A DNA stretch of 64,000 nt, taken from NCBI GenBank assembly GCA_047495785.1, contig JBLDXI010000003.1, positions 3,286,001 through 3,350,000 of the forward strand, read 5' to 3'. Every line of letters begins with the position of its first letter. Within the stretch, counting starts at the first letter, position 1. The notes under the pieces are model-generated. The model worked only from the letters and a program-made list of their open reading frames with translations. It had not been told where the DNA came from and searched no databases. Made by a program: the position numbers and the translations under genes. The DNA comes from Lepidodermella squamata (taxonomy: Eukaryota; Gastrotricha). Of this stretch, positions 56,933 through 64,000 are shown in pieces.

Positions 56933-57550
56933 GTGAGAGTCGGCGTAGGCGTTGTCGTGTTCGGCGGAGGCAGACTTGGCACTGTCACGGTGTTTGCGGC
57001 CGTGGCGCTTGCTGCCGGCCTTGGACTTCTTCTGGTCGTAGGCGGAATCGCGCTTACCGGCAGATTCGTAGCTGGCCGATGCGCGTTCGCGGCTGGCCGA
57101 TCGGTTCTTGATCAGTTTGCGCTTGTCGCTGGTCTTCTTGTTGTGCGAAGCGTCGGCCGAGGCGTAGTCGACGGCAGCGGATTCAGATTCAGCAGAGGCG
57201 GATTTGCGGTCGTAGGTGTCGCGTTCAGAGACCGAGGCAGAGAAAGAGGCTTGGCGACCTCCCTTGCCTTTGCGGCCGTAGCCGCCAGCTGAGCTGAGAG
57301 CTTAGAGAACAAAAAAGCACTAACATAGCCAAGAACTACGATAAATTCTGAAACTTACCGATGCAGCCGAAAGCAATGATTGCCAAAACTAACACAGTTC
57401 GCATTTTGAATAAGTGTAAGTATCTAATAAGGCAGATAGGAAAGCTTTCATCATCGATTTTGCTTATTCGTCGCGACCCTCTGGAAAAATAATTATAATG
57501 TTTGGACGTAAAATCCACACACATCTCATCAAGTTCTTTCACGTTCAAGC

Positions 57551-58177
57551 TTAATGCCAGTACCAGCCATTGCGACGGCCGTAGAAGTCGCCGGACGAGT
57601 ACGAGCCACTGTAGAAACCGCGGCGACCATGACGACCATAACCATAGCGACCGCGGCCGTAGAATCCACGACGACCGAAGCGACCACCGCGACGGCGGGA
57701 GGACGAGCCGGAAGAGGAGGAGCTGGAGGACGACGAACTAGAGCCACGGCGGCCGATGAAGTGGCCACGGCGACCACGGTTGTCACCAGCGCTCGCTGAT
57801 GCGGAGTTCTTGTTGACGGAGGCCGAGGCGTAGTTGCCACCGCGACGACGACCGAAGAAGCCGCGACGGCCACGGTTGTTGCCGGCAGCGGCCGAGGCGG
57901 AGCGGCGGTTGACCGAGGCCGAGGCGAAGTTGCCGCGACGACCCTTGCGGCCGAAGAAGTGGCCACCACGACGGTTGTCACCAGCCGAGGCGGAGGCCGA
58001 TTTCTTGTTCACCGAGGCGGAAGCCTTGTTGCCACCTTCACGTCCACGCTTGGCAAGATTCGCCGTGGTGGCGACTGGAAGAAATCAGAAGCAAAATTCA
58101 AAAGCTGTTGGAGCCAGCTGTGCAAAAATTACCGATGCAGAAGAGAGCAACTACGGCAGCGACAAGAATGACACGCA
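57551..58177 (-). CDS. Secreted Gly/Arg/Ser-Ala repeat protein, type GR, copy 3
   Basis: Complement of join 57551-58074 and 58132-58177; 189 aa. The signal exon encodes MRVILVAAVVALFCI. The mature chain starts VATTANLAKRGREGGNKASA and alternates SASASAGDNRRGGHFFGRKG, FASASVNRRSASAAAG and YASASVNKNSASASAG blocks. A pure Ser run (GSSSSSSSSSSSG) comes before a GRRGFYGRGRYGYGRHG section and the NGWYWH end. It lies upstream of the broken SK gene on the same strand. It is very like copy 4; main differences are the Ser run and shorter tail. Secreted structural role inferred. Confidence 0.85.
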
Positions 58178-59139
58178 TTTTGGAATAGTTTTTGAATATA
58201 CTCAAGAGATGGAGAAAACAGTTCACTGATGTAAAAGGCCAATTTTTCAGGTTTTTATAACCGATCAAGACATGCCCCAGTTCTGCAACAAGCGAGGAAG
58301 ATTCGCGCTCACGCATGTCCGAACGACGATCGCGAGCGTGTTTACGCTACAAGTCATCACATCGCTTCCTCGCCATTGTAGCAATGACCCAGTTGTTTCA
58401 GACCACAATATGCAACTTCCAGCTCGTGCCGCCGGTTGCCACGCCCAATCACGACCATCTACAGCGGTGCGAAAAAAATTAGTTCAGGTCGTTTTATTCA
58501 TTCTGAGCAATTTTGAACTATTTTACGCTGCTTTTAAGTTGCTTTTATCTGTAATGTGGCAAATGATTTCATTCATATATATTCCTGTGCCGCTTTGCGT
58601 TTATTAATCTTTCAAATTATAGGGGCAATGTGTTTTCAGGGGGTTTGATGGTCATTGCGCCTTTATAGCTAGCTCTAAGAATAAAGAAGTTGAAAGATTA
58701 ATACCTAGTTGAATTTTGATATTCGACTGGCGCCTAGACGTATATCGTTAACATCCAGGCGTATTCGGTGATATTGATATTCGGTGAACTTCAGTCGTGA
58801 GCGGACATATTCACTGGCGCCTAGGCGTGTTCAAGTTGGACCTTGGACCTTGGAACTACTAAATTAATTAATAGGTATTTAACTTAAGTTTAAAAAAGCT
58901 GTATTTAAAGGCCTAACCAAAGGCTTCTAATCCGGTACAGCTGAAAAGCTAGTCTTTTATAGCAAGGGATAACCAAATTACTTGCATCTTTGAACTAAAA
59001 ACCGTTAATAAACACAAATAGAGATTATTATAACTCAGCATTTTTATTTCGTCGAATATCGATTCCTAAAAACATCAACAGATCCTGTTATTCTCGTCAG
59101 AGTAAATATCATTTAATCAGTTGTTAATTATCTCGGTTA
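58178..59139. other. Promoter of GR copy 3 and 3' flank of SK
   Basis: A TATA-like box for GR copy 3 is at 58251-58260. From about 58900 to 59050 the sequence mirrors 38540-38700 and includes the SK poly(A) signal (complement AATAAA at 59043-59048). No gene. Confidence 0.65.
58251..58260 (-). promoter_or_regulatory. TATA-like box of GR copy 3
   Basis: The complement reads TTATAAAAAC inside the string GATCGGTTATAAAAACCTGA, which occurs identically upstream of GR copy 4. It lies about 80 bases before the start codon. Confidence 0.55.
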
Positions 59140-60552
59140 TTAGTAGGTGTAGGTGCTATCTCCATGGGCTGCTTCTTTACCATAGCCGTGGTTGTAGCCG
59201 CCCTTCTTGCCACCCTTCTTCTCGGTCTTCTTGCCATGGTAGCCGTTGCTGCTGGCGCTCTTCTTTCCATAGCCGTAAGAGCCTGAGGACTTCTTGCCCT
59301 TCTTGCCGCCCTTCTTGGCAGCCTTCTTGCCATGGTAGCCGTTGCTGCTGTCCTTCTTGGCGCTGCTGGCGCTCTTTTCCTTGTAGCTGTAAGCAACTGA
59401 GGTCTTCTTGGCCTTCTTGCCGCCCTTCTTTCCTTCCTTCTTGGCAGCCTTCTTCGGGGCGCTGTCCTTCTTGGCACTGGCGCTCTTTTCCTGGTAGCTG
59501 CCAGAGAAACCTGCATGGAAGTCGTGGGTGGCACGCTCAGCCGAGGCATTGGCGCGTTTGCGGCCGTACTTGGCTCCAGCTTTGCGGGCGTGGGCAGAGT
59601 CGGAGACGGCGGTCTTCTTGCTGCCGGCCTTGTAGTCGCTGGCTTTGTGGGCAGCACGGGTGGCGGAGGCCGAGGCGCGGCGGTGGTGGGCCTTGTTGCG
59701 CTTAGCATTCTTCGAGGCAGCGGCAGCAGCGGCAGTCGAGTCGCGGGAGGCGTAGTCAGCAGAGTGGGCCTTGCGGGACTTCTTGCCATGGGCCTTCTTG
59801 GTGGTCTTTTTGCGGCTGGCAGTGGTGGCGGCGCCGTCAGAGTCGTAGGCACCGAAGTTCTTGGCACCGGATTCGTAGCTGAACTTGTTGATCTTGTTGG
59901 TGCCCTTGTCGGCGAAGTTCTTCTTCTTGAACTCGATCTCTTCTCCTTGCTTGTCATGAGCCTGGTCCTTGGTGAAGCCGCTCTTGCGCTTGTGGTCGGC
60001 GCGGCCGTGCTTCTTGTTGCGGCTGTGGTGCTGGGCAGCGGCGGCGGCACCAGAGTCGGCGTATGCCTGATCATGATTGGCGAAGGCAGCCTTGCCGCTT
60101 TCGCGGTGCTTGCGACCGTGGCGCTTGCTGCCGGCCTTGGACTTCTTCTGGTCGTAGACGGAGTCGCGCTTTCCGGCAGATTCGTAGCTGGCCGAGGCGC
60201 GTTCGCGGTTGGCAGAGCGGTTCTTGATCAGCTTGTGCTTGTCGCTGGTCTTCTTGTTGTGGGAAGCATCGGCCGAGGCGTAGTCGACGGCAGCGGATTC
60301 AGCTTCAGCAGAGGCGGACTTACGGTCGTAGGTGTCGCGTTGGTCGATCGAAGCGGAGTAGGAAGCACGACGACCACCCTTGCCATGACCCTTGCCGTAG
60401 CCACCCTTGTGTCCCTCCTCTTTACCATAGTCGAACGTTGCTGAGCTCAAGGCTAAAAAAAACAAAAGTGATATTTTTGCTGATATAAAGTGGATGAATC
60501 CTATACCGATGCAGCCTAAAGCAATGATAGAAAGAACCAAGAAACTTCGCAT
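59140..60552 (-). CDS. Secreted Lys/Ser/Ala-rich protein, type SK, intact copy
   Basis: Complement of join 59140-60452 and 60507-60552; 452 aa, the only complete SK gene in the 33-61 kb region. The signal exon encodes MRSFLVLSIIALGCI; the mature chain starts ALSSATFDYGKEEGHKGGYG. It then has ASYSASIDQRDTYDRKSASA, repeated YASADASHNKK, SASYESAGKRDSVYDQKK and HAKGKK-like units, a segment VAYSYKEKSASSAKKD, SYGYGKKSASSNGYHGKK, and ends DSTYTY. Against SK1 it has an extra GYGKGHGKG segment in front and longer SYGYGKK tail. Rich in Lys, Ser, Ala and Tyr, and free of Cys after the signal. Structural secreted role inferred. Confidence 0.87.
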   Translation of the reverse strand: MRSFLVLSIIALGCIGIGFIHFISAKISLLFFLALSSATFDYGKEEGHKGGYGKGHGKGGRRASYSASIDQRDTYDRKSASAEAESAAVDYASADASHNKKTSDKHKLIKNRSANRERASASYESAGKRDSVYDQKKSKAGSKRHGRKHRESGKAAFANHDQAYADSGAAAAAQHHSRNKKHGRADHKRKSGFTKDQAHDKQGEEIEFKKKNFADKGTNKINKFSYESGAKNFGAYDSDGAATTASRKKTTKKAHGKKSRKAHSADYASRDSTAAAAAASKNAKRNKAHHRRASASATRAAHKASDYKAGSKKTAVSDSAHARKAGAKYGRKRANASAERATHDFHAGFSGSYQEKSASAKKDSAPKKAAKKEGKKGGKKAKKTSVAYSYKEKSASSAKKDSSNGYHGKKAAKKGGKKGKKSSGSYGYGKKSASSNGYHGKKTEKKGGKKGGYNHGYGKEAAHGDSTYTY

Positions 60553-60702
60553 TTTAGATAAATCAAAAGAAAATATTCTAAAATGAAGAACAAAGAAGGC
60601 TTGTTAGACACAAAAATTTGCATTTTCCATCAAATATAGCTGAATAAATATAATCATCTCCGTTACACAATGAACATGTGCGATAGGTTCTTGGGGATGA
60701 GC

Positions 60703-61390
60703 TTAATGCCAGTACCAGCCATTACGACGGCCGTAGAAGTCGCCAGCCGAGGACGAGCTGCTGCCGAAGGCACCACGGCGGCCATGGCGACCGAAACCTT
60801 TGCCAAAGCGACCACGGCCGTGGAATCCACGACGACCGTGACGGCCGTATCCGAAACCGCGACGACCGAAGCGACCACCACGGCGACCATGGAAACCGGG
60901 GCGGCCAGAGAAGGAGCTGGACGAGCGGGAGCCACGGCGACCGATAAAGTGGCCACGGCGACCACGGTTGTCACCAGCATTCGCCGAGGCGGAGTTCTTG
61001 GTGACGGAGGCCGAGGCGTAGTTGCCACCGCGACGGCGACCGAAGAAGCCGCGACGGCCACGGTTGTTGCCGGCAGCAGCCGAGGCGGAGCGGCGGTTGA
61101 CCGAGGCAGAGGCGAAGTTGCCGCGACGACCCTTGCGGCCGATGAAGCCACGACGACGGTTGTCACCAGCCGAGGCGGAGGCCGATTGCTTGTTCACCGA
61201 GGCGGAGGCCGATTGCTTGTTCACCGAGGCGGAAGCTTTGTTGCCAACTTCGCGTCCACGCTTGGCAAGGTTCGCCGAGGTGGCGACTGGAAGAAAGTAA
61301 AAGCAAAATTAAAAAATGAAATTAGTCAGCTGTTCGAAAATTACCGATGCAGAAGAGAGCAACTACAGCTGCGACGAGAATGACACGCAT
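60703..61390 (-). CDS. Secreted Gly/Arg/Ser-Ala repeat protein, type GR, copy 4
   Basis: Complement of join 60703-61286 and 61345-61390; 209 aa. The signal exon encodes MRVILVAAVVALFCI. The mature part opens VATSANLAKRGREVGNKASA and has a local duplication of the SASVNKQSASA unit. Basic Gly/Arg blocks alternate with YASASVTKNSASANAG and similar. The tail is GFGYGRHGRRGFHGRGRFGK, then SSSSAGDFYGRRNGWYWH. It is the outermost gene of the right arm, the mirror of GR copy 2 at 33.2 kb, and lies about 140 bases upstream of the intact SK gene. Confidence 0.86.
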
Positions 61391-61966
61391 TTTGGAATAG
61401 TTTATGAATATACTCAAGAGATCGAGGAAATAGTTCACTGATTTAAAAGCTCAGTTTTTCAGGTTTTTATAACCGATCAAGACATGCCTATTGTCTTTAG
61501 CACGCGTGAAAGATTCGGGCTCACGCAAACCCGAACCATGATCGCGAGCGTGTTTACGCTACAAGTCATTAAATCAGCTCTTCACCATTATAGCAACGAC
61601 CCAGTTGTTGCAGACCACAATAGACAACTTTCCAGCTCGTGCTAGTTGCTACGCCCAATCACGACCTTCCACGCCGGTGTAGAAAAAAATCACTTCAGGT
61701 CATCTATTCCTGCCATAGACATAATTCACCATAGACATAATTCACTTAATTATGTCTATGATTCCTGCTGAGAAAATTTGAACTTCTTCACACTTGAAGT
61801 TACATTTATTTTTCTAATTTGGCAAATAAATCACATACCAATATTTAAATATCGAAGTCGTGACTTTGTTCCGCAGTGTCGCCAGCTCTACTCAAGTTCG
61901 AATTCGGTCGAATTGGCAAAAGGCATAAATCATACCCTATGTCCTATGTGATATGACTCATTTACC
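61391..61966. other. Promoter of GR copy 4 and spacer with P-like subterminal motif
   Basis: At 61713-61760 the word CATAGACATAATTCAC occurs twice, then again inverted (TTAATTATGTCTATG). The inner end of the P-like TIR at 34-37 kb has CATAGACATAATATCAG. No gene. Confidence 0.6.
61463..61472 (-). promoter_or_regulatory. TATA-like box of GR copy 4
   Basis: The same GATCGGTTATAAAAACCTGA string as before GR copy 3, about 75 bases before the start codon. Confidence 0.55.
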
Positions 61967-62038
61967 GGCCCAGTGGCCTAATGGTAAGGCGTCGGCCTCC
62001 GGAGCCGGAGATTGTGGGTTCGAGTCCCATCTGGGTCG
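61967..62038 (+). tRNA. tRNA-Arg (anticodon CCG)
   Basis: 72 bases, no intron. The acceptor stem GGCCCAG pairs with CTGGGTC (one G-U). The D arm is GCCT-AATGGTA-AGGC. The anticodon loop is CTCCGGA, giving anticodon CCG, which reads CGG. The T arm is GTGGG-TTCGAGT-CCCAT. A-box and B-box promoter sequences are intact. CC follows the discriminator base by chance or as partial CCA. Confidence 0.95.
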
Positions 62039-62703
62039 CCTGATTTTTCTACAATTTAAAATTTAAAAATTCATTCTATGGTTTTTGAGCTTGAGAATAA
62101 AATAGGAAATCTACAAGAATAATACATAATGCTTTTTTCGGCTCTCGGTTTTTTCGGGTTTTCTCTTCTTGATTTTAACCGACCCTCTAATGGCCGAAGA
62201 CTAGAAAAGCTGAATCTATCAATGCTTTGCATCTAGCGCAATTACTGTGACCCCAAGTGGAAAATAAACGCCACCGCTGCTTTGCTCTTAGCAGTGAGTT
62301 TTCATGTTTTGCTGGGATTTCCGGGTCCAAGTCCTTAGTTTCGACATTATTTTACCGTCAGTTCCGGTCGGCTTGTTACTTGTTACACGTCGGTCCTTGT
62401 TACATTTTTTGTCCTCTATGAGCTAATTTTACTTTATATAATAATCGGAGGTAAGGTTTCACGCCTGCAATTATTGGTTATTGTGATAAGGCACAATCAA
62501 GATAGTCATGGAAAAGAGCCGAAAACGTAATTCAGGCTTGTTTCCCGCCTCCTATTGCAGTCAACAGATGTTATATTGAGACTCGTGCCTCGCTTATGGC
62601 CACAAATTCCCGCTCAGAAGCTTCACTCACGCTATAAAACTCAAACTTTAAAAACAGTCAATTAAATTTCTGTATTTCGACTCGATTTAGTTTCTAATTA
62701 ATT
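62039..62703. other. Spacer with possible dispersed repeat
   Basis: About 62325-62425 weakly resembles 13919-14010 (TTTCGACxTTATTTxAC, ACxTGTCGGT). It includes the promoter of the next gene; TATA-like CTATAAAAC at 62631-62639. Confidence 0.5.
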
Positions 62704-64000
62704 ATGGCAAAACTATCAGTTTTGCTTATTCTTGCGCCGTTTTTCGCCGCCGCATTCGCCACTGAGGACATAATAGAATGGTGTGGCATGGTTATTCACG
62801 ACAAACCACAGGCGAAACCAGTTCCTCTGACTTCGGTTTCGGTTCACGCCGATGTTCGCGGCTGGGCTGTTGGCGTGACTGCAGAGCTCGAGTACAAAAA
62901 TAACCTCGAAGAAGCCATTGAGTGCGAGTTCGTCTTCCCACTCACCGAAACGGCTGCAATTTATCAACTCGAAGCTGAAGTCGATGGTAAAAAACTCGTC
63001 GCTCAGGTCAAGGAGCGAAATGTTGCAGACAAGGAATACACGTAATATTAATTTTGAATTTTTAAATTATTTAATTTTTTTAGATTCGATTGAAATTATT
63101 TAAAATTTTGAAATTTTGAATTTTGAATTAAAATTGAAGTTTAAATGTAATTAAAAAGTTTAAAATTTAATTTAAAATTTAATTTTAATTAATTAACAGA
63201 AAACATGTAAAGTTTCAAATTTTTTTGCTTTCAGTGAGGCTGTGAAAAAGGGCAAGACTGCGTTTCACTTGGAGAGCCAGACTGGTACCACCGATGTCTA
63301 TCGCCTCCGCATTGGTAACCTGGCTGCCGGTCAATCAGCCACGGTTAAAATCGGCTTCGCCCAGCCGATCGATCGCGTTCTCAGCGATGGCCTGCTTTCT
63401 CTCAGCCTACCAGTCGTCCTCAACCCACGCTACGTCCCGAAGCACCAGATCGAAAATCGCGAAATCATCGACAAATTGTTCCTGGTGAAGACGCCGTTCG
63501 TCGCTGTTTCACAGGTTCAGTACAAGATGAAGTTTTCAGCCGACATCGACCTTGGCCAACTGCGTCAAATCGTCGATGTGAAGGCTCTGAATTCTAGCGA
63601 TATTCTCAAGGTGACGTATGGCGAGGGCAAAAACACGGCCAAGGTCGAGTTGACCAGCGATATCGTCCAAGATCACGACTTCACCCTGCTGATCACCCCT
63701 GACAAGGCGTTAAACTCGAAATCAGTTGTCTACGTCGAGCCAGGTGTTGCGGTTTCGAGCGAGTCGAAGCAACCGTGGTTGAACTACGACATTGCCGCGG
63801 CTTGGTTCGAACAATTCGACTCGGGTGATAAAACGTCTCAGAAGTCGATCGATGAATACTGGATCGTTGTCGATCGATCTGGGTCCATGTGGGGTGATAA
63901 GATCGTTGACGCCAAGTCGGCACTTGCTGTTATTGTCAAGAGCCTGCCATATGGCTGCAAGTTCAACATTATTGGCTTCGGCTCTACTTACAAGGTTCTG
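62704..64000 (+). CDS. Secreted VIT / von Willebrand factor A domain protein, 5' part
   Basis: Join 62704-63041 and 63235 to past the window end; at least 367 aa. A signal peptide (MAKLSVLLILAPFFAAAFA) is followed by a VIT domain (about residues 20-150: VTAELEYKNNLEEAIECEFVF, FPLTETAAIY, KKGKTAFHLESQTGTTDVYR). A beta-rich stretch leads to a vWA domain near residue 325, with the metal-binding DRSGSMWG (MIDAS DxSxS). The order resembles inter-alpha-trypsin-inhibitor heavy chains and VWA5A-like proteins; the signal peptide favours a secreted, ITIH-like role in extracellular matrix. The 3' end is not in the window, so total length and further domains are unknown. Confidence 0.85.

Larger units (their letters stand above)
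53312..57404 (-). pseudogene. Type SK gene with its middle replaced by transposon-derived DNA
   Basis: The 5' part is exon 57359-57404 (MRTVLVLAIIAFGCI) and exon 56933-57300, from ALSSAGGYGRKG to HDNAYADS. The 3' part is 53312-53594, from ASAERATHDFRGSVSAS to GDSDNTY and a stop. About 200 codons between YADS and ASAERA, present in the other SK genes, are gone, and 3.3 kb of unrelated DNA sits there. The simplest reading is insertion plus deletion, or recombination between two insertions. The 3' end has also lost the usual SYGYGKK units. The gene cannot encode a full product. Confidence 0.82.
51082..61390 (-). repeat. Right arm of large imperfect inverted duplication
   Basis: From inside outward: glycosyltransferase-like(+), SK(-, broken), GR(-), SK(-), GR(-). 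Relative to the left arm it has one extra tandem GR-SK unit and a transposon-derived insert. Confidence 0.75.

Noticed and set aside
56806-57292. Plus-strand ORFs across the SK remnant near 57 kb
   Set aside because: They are the antisense of the SK coding exon and cross the transposon junction.

Overview
The window is nuclear DNA of an invertebrate animal. Nearly every gene has GT-AG introns of about 45-60 bases, coding regions are GC-richer than the AT-rich spacers, and the gene content is metazoan: a spectraplakin tail, Cys-loop channels, class A and class C GPCRs, cathepsin L, threonine dehydrogenase, a VIT/vWA protein and a tRNA-Arg. An anti-lipopolysaccharide-factor-like gene hints at an arthropod, perhaps a crustacean, but the species cannot be fixed from sequence alone. 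Exon joins below were worked out by hand from splice sites and reading-frame phase.

Layout. 0.7-8.2 kb: a cluster of secreted, strongly basic Ser/Ala/Gly/Lys/Arg-rich proteins in three types (A, GR, SK), with an ALF-like gene on the minus strand. 8.2-11.1 kb: gene-poor. 11.1-13.5 kb: an intronless GABA-B-like class C receptor. 14.2-14.8 and 18.7-18.9 kb: debris of Cys-loop receptors. 17.3-18.3 kb: a cathepsin L with one frameshift. 19.1-22.5 kb (minus): a seven-exon gene joining two lectin-like domains and a Ser/Thr mucin-like stalk to a complete Cys-loop channel. 24.0-31.0 kb: spectrin repeats, EF hands and GAS2 domain of a spectraplakin. 33.2-61.4 kb: a large imperfect inverted repeat. Its left arm holds GR, SK and a glycosyltransferase-like gene; its right arm holds the same types in mirror order with an extra GR-SK pair. 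The centre (41-51 kb) has two tandem GPCRs, two tandem Cys-rich peptide genes, threonine dehydrogenase and another secreted peptide. Both arms have been hit by DNA transposons: a P-element-like transposon split the left SK gene, and a different element replaced the middle of the inner right SK gene. 62-64 kb: tRNA-Arg and the 5' part of a VIT/vWA protein.

How the genes fit together. The A, GR and SK genes share a design: a 46-49-base first exon coding only the signal peptide, a phase-1 intron, then one long exon of alternating Ser-X runs between Gly/Lys/Arg/His blocks. This looks like a co-ordinated set of structural secretions (glue, silk, tube or cuticle). That role is inference. The two observations most likely to be new are this (SX)n basic secretion family and the lectin-stalk-channel fusion receptor.
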